Part shown: piece after piece, positions 56,895-64,000 of the stretch
How positions within the stretch are numbered: the stretch's first letter is position 1
Layout of the letters: each line of letters begins with the position of its first letter
Origin: a bacterium
GTDB taxonomy: Bacteria > Cyanobacteriota > Vampirovibrionia > Obscuribacterales > Obscuribacteraceae
Length of the DNA: 64,000 nt
Assembly (NCBI GenBank): GCA_016124935.1
Contig: WGMS01000018.1
Location: 1 to 64,000 of the forward strand
Reading direction: 5' to 3'
Translations under genes and position numbers: made by a program
The notes under the pieces: model-generated
What the model was told of the DNA's origin: nothing
Database searches by the model: none
Seen by the model: the letters and a program-made list of their open reading frames with translations, nothing else

Positions 56895-57617
56895 TTAATA
56901 GTTCTCGCGCACGGTCTCGTAGTCGTCTTTGACCCAGCTATAGCCCGGTCTAACATTGCGGGCCGCTATATAATCCGCTTCGAAGCTTACCTGAGAACGC
57001 TGGGACTTAGTGGGGAAAGAGAGTCCCGGATTGCCCTGCAGAGACATGATCACATCCTTGAGCTGCCTGTTGAAGCGAGCACTGGCGTCGGAATTGACGA
57101 GAACCACCTGGATGGTCCGGTCACGCCGGACAATCACTTTGAGCGTCGACCTACCAGGCTCATCGGCCTGGCTGCTCCAGCTATCGTAAATCGCCTTGGA
57201 GAGCTGTTTATGCCACCGCTCCCAGGCAAGTGTCAACTCGCGGCTGTTTCGGTCGGCACCCAGATCGAATTTGTTATTGCTTGCGTATTCATCGGACTTT
57301 GCGGTCCCGGAGGCAAGACCACCGAAAGAGTCTTTAAAAGTGGAAATATCGAACTTCGTCCCCATAGCCGTCAGTCGGCTCGATTGAGCTTGAATCGGGG
57401 GAGCCAGCGGAGGCATTTTGTTATCCGTATTCAGACTGCTGAGGTTGCCGGTCAGCCCGCTCGGTCTGGCAAGCCTTGTCATAGCCTCATTTTTGGAGAT
57501 GTTTCCTTGCAGGACCTCAGCCGATACCGGCCGGGCGGCTAGAGGGCAGAGCGCAGCCAAGCTCGCCACTAGAAGAGCAACCGGTAAGATTTTTTTGACG
57601 GCAGCTTCGACTTTCAT
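56895..57617 (-). CDS. Exported protein with TonB C-terminal-like domain
   Basis: 240 aa from the ATG at 57617 (AAAGGAG 10 nt upstream). Signal peptide (ILPVALLVASLAALCPLAA, cleaved near SAE). A disordered middle leads to a C-terminal domain (about 130-230; LSKAIYDSWSS, LKVIVRRDRTIQVVLVNSDAS) like TonB_2/TolA ends. It lacks the Pro-rich span and N-terminal anchor of a true TonB, so it may be a periplasmic linker. It begins 16 nt after the stop of the TPR/glycine-zipper gene, forming a two-gene operon. Confidence 0.72.
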   Translation of the reverse strand: MKVEAAVKKILPVALLVASLAALCPLAARPVSAEVLQGNISKNEAMTRLARPSGLTGNLSSLNTDNKMPPLAPPIQAQSSRLTAMGTKFDISTFKDSFGGLASGTAKSDEYASNNKFDLGADRNSRELTLAWERWHKQLSKAIYDSWSSQADEPGRSTLKVIVRRDRTIQVVLVNSDASARFNRQLKDVIMSLQGNPGLSFPTKSQRSQVSFEADYIAARNVRPGYSWVKDDYETVRENY

Positions 57618-57633
57618 CGTACTGGACTCCTTT

Positions 57634-58902
57634 CTACTGTCCTGATAGATATCCGAGCAATCCACCCATTAAGGCACCTTGAATGGCACCGGATTTGACA
57701 CTGGATCTCTTGGTGGTAGCGCTGACCAGGGCGCCGGTGGCGGCTCCGGCGGCCGAGCCCATCAGGGCTCTTTTCACCCGGCTGCCGCTGAATACGGAAT
57801 AAGAATCTCTGCCGAGGGTAGAATTACTGGCAGCGGATGTAGGAGTGAACGGAGTGATCTGACCGGCCGGGGTATTGTCGGCCACCGCCGGTTGGGATGT
57901 TTGACCGGAGCTTGCGATCTGGTTGTTCACCTCTTCTACGGCACCGCGATAGACTGCGCTGGAAGGATTGAGGGCATAGGCCCGGTCGAAAGCCACCTTG
58001 GCACTGCGGAAATCACCCTTGGCTCTATGGGCCTGACCGAGAGCATATTGAATGTCAGGCTCGGACGGCGCTTTAGCGGCTACCGCCTCCAGCTTCCGAG
58101 CGGCCTGGTCGTAACGACCGGCTTTGTAGTCGCTGGAAGCATCGGCAACGGATTTCCGCATCACTTCCAGATCTTGTTTCTCTTTAAGCTTCCGGGCCTC
58201 TTCCTGTTTGGCCAGGGCAAGCTGTCTGGCTTCTCTATCCTCTTCTCCAAGCTGACGGGAGAGTGTGTCCACAGTCTGTCTCAACTCGGCATCGGAAGGA
58301 TTGATTTGATAAGCCCGACGGTAAAAGTCCAGGGCTTCTCTTTTGTTGCCTTCCGATTCGGCTATGACACCAAGGTTGAAGTAGGCGTCTTCCGAACCGG
58401 AGTCTACTCTGGTTACCTCTTGAAACAGTCTCTTGGCAGAAACCATATCACCGGCAGCATAGCGGTCCATGGCCTGTTTCAAAAGACGAGAACCGGGTTC
58501 TATCGAACTTTCTGACACTTCCGGCATAGGCGCAATCTCGGGCGATCCGGCAATGGCATTGCTACCGTTATCGTAGGTAGGCGCGATAGGAGGAAGCAAC
58601 AGTCCTTCCTGAGAAGGGGTCTTGCTTACCATATCGTCCACGGCCTTAATCCGGGACGAGATACTGCCGCTTTTCTTATAGTCCCCGAAAAGATTGGTTT
58701 CGAGTACTCTCAACCGGGCTTCGCCGGTGAGGAGAGAGCGATCGCCTGCACCGAAAATCATATTTTCGGCTTTTTCTATTCTTGTCAGATCGCTTTTGCT
58801 GAACGAGTCCTGGGCAAGGGCGACCGCCGGCGACAGACCTATAAGAAGACTAGCCTGGGCTAGTGCTAGAACGGTTCTTGCTATGGTGTTTCCGACTTTC
58901 AT
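57634..58902 (-). CDS. Exported TPR protein with C-terminal glycine zipper
   Basis: 422 aa from the ATG at 58902 (GGGGAG 5 nt upstream). Signal peptide (ARTVLALAQASLLIGLSPAVALA), then TPR units (about 140-205 and 245-320; DAYFNLGVIAESEGNKREAL, IQYALGQAHRAKGDFRSA) with a charged coiled-coil between. The end is a glycine-zipper segment (GSAAGAATGALVSA; GAIQGALMGGLLGYLSG) that can insert in membranes. First gene of an operon with the TonB-like gene; divergent from the TadG-like gene. Confidence 0.78.
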   Translation of the reverse strand: MKVGNTIARTVLALAQASLLIGLSPAVALAQDSFSKSDLTRIEKAENMIFGAGDRSLLTGEARLRVLETNLFGDYKKSGSISSRIKAVDDMVSKTPSQEGLLLPPIAPTYDNGSNAIAGSPEIAPMPEVSESSIEPGSRLLKQAMDRYAAGDMVSAKRLFQEVTRVDSGSEDAYFNLGVIAESEGNKREALDFYRRAYQINPSDAELRQTVDTLSRQLGEEDREARQLALAKQEEARKLKEKQDLEVMRKSVADASSDYKAGRYDQAARKLEAVAAKAPSEPDIQYALGQAHRAKGDFRSAKVAFDRAYALNPSSAVYRGAVEEVNNQIASSGQTSQPAVADNTPAGQITPFTPTSAASNSTLGRDSYSVFSGSRVKRALMGSAAGAATGALVSATTKRSSVKSGAIQGALMGGLLGYLSGQ

Positions 58903-59014
58903 CTGTTCTCCCCCTGCGCAAAACATTGTGTCAGCGCTTCACACAAACTGTAGTGACGAGGCTGCCTGACCTTTGTTCCGCAACTGCCTGTGCTCGAGAT
59001 TAACTCTTGACATT

Positions 59015-59046
59015 TTCACGCTCACTTCACGGTCGCCCCCTATACT
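59015..59046 (+). promoter_or_regulatory. Two TTCACG direct repeats and -10 box (PHO-box-like promoter)
   Basis: TTCACG at 59015-59020 and 59026-59031 (11-bp period) is followed after exactly 9 bp by TATACT (59041-59046). The start codon at 59075 leaves a leader of about 20 nt. The same elements with the same 9-bp gap occur at 61187-61262. It looks like an activator-dependent promoter without its own -35. Confidence 0.6.
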
Positions 59047-59074
59047 GCTGCCAGTTAGCGGAAACAGGGCACCG

Positions 59075-60625
59075 ATGAGACCAGATAAAAATAGAGCGGG
59101 ACGAAGAGAAAGGGGCAATCTGTACCTCCTATATATTTTCTTGATCGCTTTTCTAATCATGATCTTTCATCAGGGTGCTCAACTGTGCTTGGGATCTATA
59201 AACACTTTCAGGACAAAAGTCGCCCTGGAGGCAGCAGCTTTAGACGCGGCCAATGACCTGTCCAGAATAATGATCAATGACCCCTACTGGGGCTATGTCG
59301 CCCTCACCGATCATGCCCCGGTGGGAGCCGCCACCCTGGCGGGAGACTCCGAGCCATTACCGGTCTCAGGGATCAACACCCTGATAGGCACCGCCCGGCA
59401 CGAACTGATGGTGGCAAAAGCGATAGGCACCGACGAAGCCCTCGAATGCGCCAGGGCGGACCTGGAAGCGGCAAGAAAGACCGCAAGGGATCTAGAAGAT
59501 CATCTGCGCAACATCCTCTCTTCCCCCCTGGAGCAAGGCGAGGATATGGACGGCAATAAAATCTCTCCTTTAAAAAGCGCCGAGGCGATACTCAAAAAAA
59601 ATCTCGATGACAGCCTGACACTGATAGATCTCTCCGCGGATCTAGGCTATTTGAGCCGACCGAGCACCACCAACAGCCCTATGCCTGCCGACAGATCCCT
59701 TGCCGAAATAGACAGATCTTATGAGCGCAGCCGATACTATCCGGCATTCGTGGATCTTCCTCTGGCGGGAGAATCCTTTTACTTTGCCGGTCTTGGAGAA
59801 CAATCCAGTCTTGTGAACGAGCATCAATTTCGCCACGGCAACGGCGAACAAATCTGCTCTATTATAAGATTGAAAGCGCGCCTTAGAGAATCTGGCAAAG
59901 ATAAAGATCAAGAAGCAAGAGCCTGCGCCCAACCGTTCTACCAGCAAGACCGAACCAAACCGGCTCTCTTTTGTCTGAGCTTTCCTGGAGGAAAACCAGC
60001 CTCCTTCGACCGATTAAGAGATCTCTTCACAGAACGCTCTCTCTTGAACAAAATCTGCTTGAATACGGCAACAGGCGGAGACTATCCGGTGGACGTCGAA
60101 GCGAAGCTCGAGGTAGATAAAGACAAGGCGGAAAGCACCCTGCGCTATGTCTCCACCAGAGCCTATTTCGATTGGCTGCGCCAGGCTCGCATGCACTTTG
60201 CCCCGGATCAGGTCATAGCCGATGTTGACCGAAAGTTAGCTTATCGAAAAGATACTAACAGTCGACTCTATGTCCTGTTATACGGATTCTCCGACGACGG
60301 GGCGGTAAAAGTTCTGACTCCTTCAAAGGTGCCATTTCGAAGACAGAGCACCCAGGAGAATCAGCTCTACGCCATCTCTTTCGGAGCATTCAGTGACAGC
60401 GGCATGAACTGGACTTTCAAACTGCGCAATCAAGTAAGAAGACTGGGCACCATCCATGGAGGCAAGCACGCCGGCCAGGCAATGCCTTCGATAGATTATA
60501 TAGATGAGCTAAAGACCCTCTCTGTCCGGGAGGCTTCGGTAGACAAAGACAATCGCTTCGCCAGTCGCGCAGGCAGCCGCTACGATCAATCCAGATTAGC
60601 CGTCGAAATAGAGATTTCGTCATGA
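59075..60625 (+). CDS. TadG/TadE-like membrane protein
   Basis: 516 aa from the ATG at 59075 (CAGGG about 7 nt upstream); the frame is open further upstream but crosses the promoter. A basic start, one membrane segment (LYLLYIFLIAFLIMIFHQGA) and then KVALEAAALDAANDLSRIMI, the pattern of TadG-type and pseudopilin-like proteins. The long external part is mixed and not assigned. It overlaps the next gene by 4 nt (ATGA). Probably a surface or pilus-associated protein anchored in the inner membrane. Its promoter has TTCACG repeats. Confidence 0.65.
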   Translation: MRPDKNRAGRRERGNLYLLYIFLIAFLIMIFHQGAQLCLGSINTFRTKVALEAAALDAANDLSRIMINDPYWGYVALTDHAPVGAATLAGDSEPLPVSGINTLIGTARHELMVAKAIGTDEALECARADLEAARKTARDLEDHLRNILSSPLEQGEDMDGNKISPLKSAEAILKKNLDDSLTLIDLSADLGYLSRPSTTNSPMPADRSLAEIDRSYERSRYYPAFVDLPLAGESFYFAGLGEQSSLVNEHQFRHGNGEQICSIIRLKARLRESGKDKDQEARACAQPFYQQDRTKPALFCLSFPGGKPASFDRLRDLFTERSLLNKICLNTATGGDYPVDVEAKLEVDKDKAESTLRYVSTRAYFDWLRQARMHFAPDQVIADVDRKLAYRKDTNSRLYVLLYGFSDDGAVKVLTPSKVPFRRQSTQENQLYAISFGAFSDSGMNWTFKLRNQVRRLGTIHGGKHAGQAMPSIDYIDELKTLSVREASVDKDNRFASRAGSRYDQSRLAVEIEISS

Positions 60626-61218
60626 AGAAAATAAAGAAGAGAATAAGCGAATCACGAAAAAATCAAGGCTCCGCGATAGCGGAGTTCGGCGCCTGTTTCG
60701 CCGCCTTTTTCGTCTTTGCCTTCATTCCCTCGGTCAACGTCGCCGCGTATCTGGCCGGTTGCTACCTGGCCGAAGACATCACCAGTAGTTGCGCCGATAG
60801 AATTTCAAAAGCCAACGATTCCGGAAGCCTGACCGAAATGGTGGCAGCTATGAACTGCAAACTGGAGGACGGAAAAGCCCTGGCAATCTTCTGGCTAAAA
60901 GCAGAGCATCATCCCATCTCTGTAGAGCTGGCCGTAGAAAGCCCCGAAAGAGAATATCTGTATGATCTTGACGATATCGACAATATCGAGACATCCCAAC
61001 TAAATCGCGCGCGTAATCTGATCCGTTATAAAATCACCGCTGCCTTCATTACAAATCCAGTTTTCGACCTCAGTGCGGTCCCAGGCATAGGCTCCGCACC
61101 CATCATCGCAAGACCTTCAAAAATATCGAGAACAATCTATCGCGAAATAGAGCACCCCGAATTTTTGTCCAACAAACAAGATTCACTTCACGCACAGTTC
61201 ACGAAAGCATCACGTTGA
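60622..61218 (+). CDS. TadE-like membrane protein
   Basis: 198 aa. A basic N-terminus then GSAIAEFGACFAAFFVFAFIP, which matches the TadE-type segment (G...AEF... followed by a hydrophobic helix), then an external domain of about 150 residues with Cys near 45 and 52. Translation is coupled to the TadG-like gene by an ATGA overlap. The last 11 codons lie inside the TTCACG array that serves the next gene. No Tad ATPase, secretin or Flp gene is in the window. Confidence 0.65.
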   Translation: MKKIKKRISESRKNQGSAIAEFGACFAAFFVFAFIPSVNVAAYLAGCYLAEDITSSCADRISKANDSGSLTEMVAAMNCKLEDGKALAIFWLKAEHHPISVELAVESPEREYLYDLDDIDNIETSQLNRARNLIRYKITAAFITNPVFDLSAVPGIGSAPIIARPSKISRTIYREIEHPEFLSNKQDSLHAQFTKASR

Positions 61219-61262
61219 TTTCACTTTAGCATCACGATCAATTCACGATAAATCCTTATAGT
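61187..61262 (+). promoter_or_regulatory. Six 11-bp-period TTCACG repeats and -10 box
   Basis: Repeats start at 61187 TTCACG, 61198 TTCACG, 61209 ATCACG, 61220 TTCACT, 61231 ATCACG and 61242 TTCACG, each exactly 11 bp apart. The last one ends 9 bp before TATAGT (61257-61262). The gene at 61290 follows with GAGGAG in its leader. An 11-bp period puts all sites on one DNA face, as for PhoB/PhoP-type regulators. The first repeats overlap the end of the TadE-like gene. Confidence 0.75.
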
Positions 61263-61289
61263 CGGGAGACTGCAAGAGGAGATCTGTGA

Positions 61290-62603
61290 ATGAGAACCAT
61301 ACAAAACGACCTCAAGTCAAAACTGGCGGGAGGACTTTTATTGGCTCTGCTGCTCGCTTTTACCCAGAGCGCCGAGGCCCGAGCCCGGCAGCTCTTCGTC
61401 TCTCCCGATGGTGACGGCAGCGACGGTAAAACCTGGAAAACCGCCTTCAAATCACCATCTACCATAAACTGGAAGAGCGTAAACACAGGAGACATAATAG
61501 AAATAGACGGTGGCGCCAGTGGTATTACATATCAGGGCGCTGTCGATATACCGGTCAGCAACATTGTAATAAGACAGAGTAGTCGAAAAGGTCACAGCGG
61601 TCAGGTGACAATCTCAGGGCTGGGCATCAATCCGCCCGCCGCTACCGGTCTTACCTTCTCCGGCTCTAATATTCATGTAACAGGAGCCAGGCGCTCAGGT
61701 ATCAAAATTGCCTATTTCGCCGCGCAAATCGTCAAGATGCAGACCAACTTCAACTCCTTGAGAAATGTCGAACTAACAAGAACTACAGGCTATATGCCCT
61801 ACGCCCAGGGACAGGTAGGTGGTATCGTTTATGGTGGCTATGGCAACCGCGTCCTCAACTGTGACATCAGAGACACATCTGTCAATGCCGTCGAGCGACC
61901 GACCGAAAGCGGAGCGAATCTCACCCAGTTCCACAACTGCACTTTCGGCAACAACGGTTACGGCTGGTGGGGCCACTTCGGCACCGGTATCTACGGCAGT
62001 CGCGGCAGCAACAAGAATACCACCACCTATGTAAGCCGCTGCGTTTTCGGTCCCTATTTCAACAACGGCATAGACTTCGTCCAGGGTCGCCTGAGCGTCT
62101 CCAACTGCCTGTTTCTAGGAGCGGCTCTCTCCAACCTCAAGTTCGAACCGACTTCCTCAGACACGGGCGCCATCGCCAGAATAAACCGATGTACTTTCTA
62201 TGAGCCTAATTTCTCCGGATTCTCGCGCTATCCTTACAACCTCTACCAGCTTTCGACCAACGGCAATGGCTCGGTCAGAGTGCGCAATTCCATAGTCTAT
62301 GGCGGCTCTATCCATGTGGCTGCCGGTCAGAACGTGAACGGAGGCGGCAACATCCAGTACAGGGTGACCGGCAACACCCAGGCGCTCGCCCCGGATCTCG
62401 TCGACCCGCAATTCGTCAACGACAGCCAGCTGTCTGCACCGATAACCGCCACCACCATCCGTCCCCGCACCTGGACCGAACAGAGCTATGCCCTCCAGGC
62501 AGGCTCCCCGGCAGAGAATCGAGGCTCCACCATAGTAGATGTCACCAGCCTGGTGCCTGCCTATGGTCCGACCTCCTCTCTTCCTCCCCTGGGCGGTCCT
62601 TGA
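61290..62603 (+). CDS. Secreted right-handed beta-helix protein
   Basis: 437 aa from an ATG with GAGGAG 8 nt upstream. Signal peptide (LAGGLLLALLLAFTQSAEARA). The mature start RQLFVSPDGDGSDGKTWKTAF is typical of pectate-lyase-like beta-helix proteins. It is followed by coils such as NRVLNCDIRDTSVNAVERP, LTQFHNCTFGNNGYGWW and VSRCVFGPYFNNGIDFVQG. No polysaccharide-lyase catalytic set is evident, so binding or cleavage of a glycan is open. Preceded by the six-repeat promoter. Confidence 0.8.
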   Translation: MRTIQNDLKSKLAGGLLLALLLAFTQSAEARARQLFVSPDGDGSDGKTWKTAFKSPSTINWKSVNTGDIIEIDGGASGITYQGAVDIPVSNIVIRQSSRKGHSGQVTISGLGINPPAATGLTFSGSNIHVTGARRSGIKIAYFAAQIVKMQTNFNSLRNVELTRTTGYMPYAQGQVGGIVYGGYGNRVLNCDIRDTSVNAVERPTESGANLTQFHNCTFGNNGYGWWGHFGTGIYGSRGSNKNTTTYVSRCVFGPYFNNGIDFVQGRLSVSNCLFLGAALSNLKFEPTSSDTGAIARINRCTFYEPNFSGFSRYPYNLYQLSTNGNGSVRVRNSIVYGGSIHVAAGQNVNGGGNIQYRVTGNTQALAPDLVDPQFVNDSQLSAPITATTIRPRTWTEQSYALQAGSPAENRGSTIVDVTSLVPAYGPTSSLPPLGGP

Positions 62604-62697
62604 TCCGAGATCGTACTTTAAAAGAGCTGGGCGAAATATTACTTGAATTTTTCCGACTTCGTATGAGGTGAGACCCATCCGGTGGTATCTTATCTTC

Positions 62698-63615
62698 ATG
62701 CGAAGCCACTCTTTTCTAGTCCCGATATCGCTAGCCCTGGTCGTCTTGATCTGGGGGCTCAATACTGTGGCGGTCAAAGCTCTCTATCAGCATATTTCGC
62801 CGGTGGCTTATTTAGGAACCCGTTTTCTCACCCTTCTTCCCCTGGTTTATCTACTGGCCCGGTTCACCGGTCACAAAATAGAATTGAAAGAAGGCACCCT
62901 CAAACAGCTTCTAGCAGCCAGCCTGTTGGGCTTCGGCATTCCTCAGTTGCTCGGCTATATCGCCCTCGACCACACCAGCGCTTTCGCTTCATCTCTGATA
63001 GGCGCCACCAGCCCGATTGCCACCCTGGCCATCTGTGCCGTCATGCGCTACGAAACCGTCACCGGTGCCCGCTGGCTTGGAGCCTTCATCTGTATCACCG
63101 GTCTTCTGATTTTCCAGGGCTGCTTCACCGGCACCCTCACCGCCCAGGGCGGCGAAGGCATGGCCCTGGCTGCAGCTGTGATGGCGAGCATCCATACTGT
63201 CATGGTCGGCAGATTAGTCCGTCACTACCATCCTATTTTGCTTCTATTCTGGATCATGACCCTGAGCGCTCTTATGATCACCCCCTTCTGTCTGGGAAGC
63301 CTCCTGGCTCAATCCTGGTCGGCTGTCACCATCGCCGACTGGAGCCTTATCCTAGGGTCTGCCATCCTGCCTATACTGGTCGGTCATCCACTATGGCACT
63401 GGGCAATCAAACACCTGGGAGCCGGTGCTTCGTCCTTATGGGTATTGCTCTGCCCTCTCGTGGCTGGAACTTTCAGCGTTATCTTTCTGGGCGCCAAAGT
63501 CTATCCCCACGAAACAATGGGGGCGATGGTGGCGCTCTCCGGTCTGCTACTCTCTCAGCTTCCCCGGGAGAAACTGGTCAAGGCTGTGGCCTATCTGAAA
63601 CGGGCTCGGTCCTAA
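62698..63615 (+). CDS. EamA/DMT family transporter
   Basis: 305 aa from the ATG at 62698 (GTG at 62668 possible). Ten membrane segments in two EamA halves: LVLIWGLNTVAVKALYQHISP...GTRFL in the first and ALAAAVMASIHTVMVGRLVRHY in the second. Exporter or permease of a small metabolite; the substrate is unknown. Its stop overlaps that of the convergent fatty-acid-oxidation gene by 4 nt. Confidence 0.88.
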   Translation: MRSHSFLVPISLALVVLIWGLNTVAVKALYQHISPVAYLGTRFLTLLPLVYLLARFTGHKIELKEGTLKQLLAASLLGFGIPQLLGYIALDHTSAFASSLIGATSPIATLAICAVMRYETVTGARWLGAFICITGLLIFQGCFTGTLTAQGGEGMALAAAVMASIHTVMVGRLVRHYHPILLLFWIMTLSALMITPFCLGSLLAQSWSAVTIADWSLILGSAILPILVGHPLWHWAIKHLGAGASSLWVLLCPLVAGTFSVIFLGAKVYPHETMGAMVALSGLLLSQLPREKLVKAVAYLKRARS

Positions 63616-64000
63616 ATCAAAAGGTCTTTACGTGCATGGACGAAACGCTTCAATAGAGGCGCCGGTCGATAGCGCTCTCCATAAAGTTCGAAATTCTGTT
63701 CGATCATCGAAAGACATTCAGGCAAACCTATATCATGGGCAAGCTGCAACGGTCCCCGACGCATTCCTAATCCTGCCATCAGGGCAGGGTCGAGATCCTG
63801 AGGATTGCATACTCTCTCTTGCAGAGCAAGAAAAGCTTCATTGATCATCGGCAAAAAAAGCTGCTCAACTTTGAAGTCCATTTTTTTTACTTTGGATTTT
63901 TTCTTCTTTCCTTTGACAAATTCATCAATCTCGGGATTAGGTCCGGTTTTCTTGCGGGTTTCAGGGTCATAGAGATAGAAGCCTTTGCCGGTCTTGCGAC
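63612..64000 (-). CDS. 3-hydroxyacyl-CoA dehydrogenase/fatty acid oxidation alpha subunit, C-terminal part
   Basis: The frame is open to the right edge, so the 5' end is outside the window. About 128 codons are visible. RKTGKGFYLYD is the family's 'xGxGFYxY' turn, followed by a Lys-rich loop. The final helical domain reads LFLPMINEAFLALQERV and LDPALMAGLGMRRGPLQLAH, as in FadB/FadJ (NEAxxxLEEGI...DxAxxxGxGFP...GP). Role: L-3-hydroxyacyl-CoA dehydrogenase step of beta-oxidation; whether a hydratase domain is fused cannot be seen. Gly-Leu-Gly-Met replaces the common GLGFP. Confidence 0.85.
   Translation of the reverse strand, partial: RKTGKGFYLYDPETRKKTGPNPEIDEFVKGKKKKSKVKKMDFKVEQLFLPMINEAFLALQERVCNPQDLDPALMAGLGMRRGPLQLAHDIGLPECLSMIEQNFELYGERYRPAPLLKRFVHARKDLLI

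Noticed and set aside
59007-59012. TTGACA as a -35 for the TadG-like operon
   Set aside because: It is 28 bp from TATACT, far beyond the usual 16-18 bp; the TTCACG repeats fill the -35 position instead.
62682-63656. 324-codon plus-strand frame in another phase of the EamA gene
   Set aside because: His/Pro/Ser/Arg-rich translation typical of an off-frame reading; the EamA frame has clear membrane segments.

Overview
The window looks like chromosomal DNA of a double-membrane bacterium of moderate GC. It has lipoproteins, many signal-peptide proteins, a TonB-like protein and two Ser/Thr kinases with sensor domains outside the membrane. The richness in TPR and leucine-rich-repeat proteins, Ser/Thr kinases, DUF4388 and GGDEF proteins, an LL-diaminopimelate aminotransferase and a PII-like protein fits the non-photosynthetic sisters of Cyanobacteria (Vampirovibrionia/Melainabacteria, Obscuribacterales-like). 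That placement is inference from gene style, not from a marker gene. No rRNA, tRNA, insertion sequence, prophage or CRISPR array was seen.

Layout. 1-421: remnant of a gene tail plus operator-like sites. 0.4-8.5 kb: two membrane Ser/Thr kinases with LRR-like sensor domains, a PAS histidine kinase/OmpR regulator pair, a 66-bp tandem-repeat gene and an unknown acidic protein. 8.7-11.3 kb: a 41-aa membrane peptide and a secreted catalase-peroxidase with a Fur/PerR-style palindrome upstream. 11.4-24 kb: a membrane protein, a YeeZ-like SDR, a Pro/Tyr-rich protein with MshEN-like modules, a three-gene ABC-2 exporter, a TPR/glycosyltransferase group and a large GT-C-like membrane protein. 24-30 kb: quinone oxidoreductase, proC, an LRR lipoprotein, homogentisate dioxygenase and a second MshEN-like protein. 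30-38.4 kb: a multi-receiver diguanylate cyclase, TPR proteins, a DUF2207 protein and a sodium:solute symporter. 38.5-42.8 kb: two FecR-like paralogs flanking a second GT-C protein. 42.8-50 kb: acyltransferase, yeast-type cytosine deaminase, PII-like protein, TPR protein, flavoprotein and dapL. 50-55 kb: an apparent operon of a DUF4388/degenerate-GGDEF protein, a PglX-like DNA methyltransferase and a signal peptidase I-TPR fusion. 55-64 kb: unknown proteins, a TonB-like/TPR pair, TadG/TadE-like proteins, a beta-helix protein, an EamA transporter and the 3' end of a fadJ/fadB-type gene.

How it fits together. Three proteins (13624-15237, 28462-29964, 50079-51686) share an unnamed N-terminal domain. 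Two of them carry repeated 24-residue motifs like those of c-di-GMP-binding MshEN domains, one sits 12 nt upstream of a GGDEF protein, and the third carries DUF4388 and a broken GGDEF. This suggests a c-di-GMP signalling family. Separately, two promoters (59015-59046 and 61187-61262) carry TTCACG direct repeats of 11-bp period, each ending exactly 9 bp before a TATAST -10 box. They lie before the TadG/TadE-like operon and the beta-helix gene, and suggest joint activation of surface proteins by a PhoB/OmpR-type regulator.
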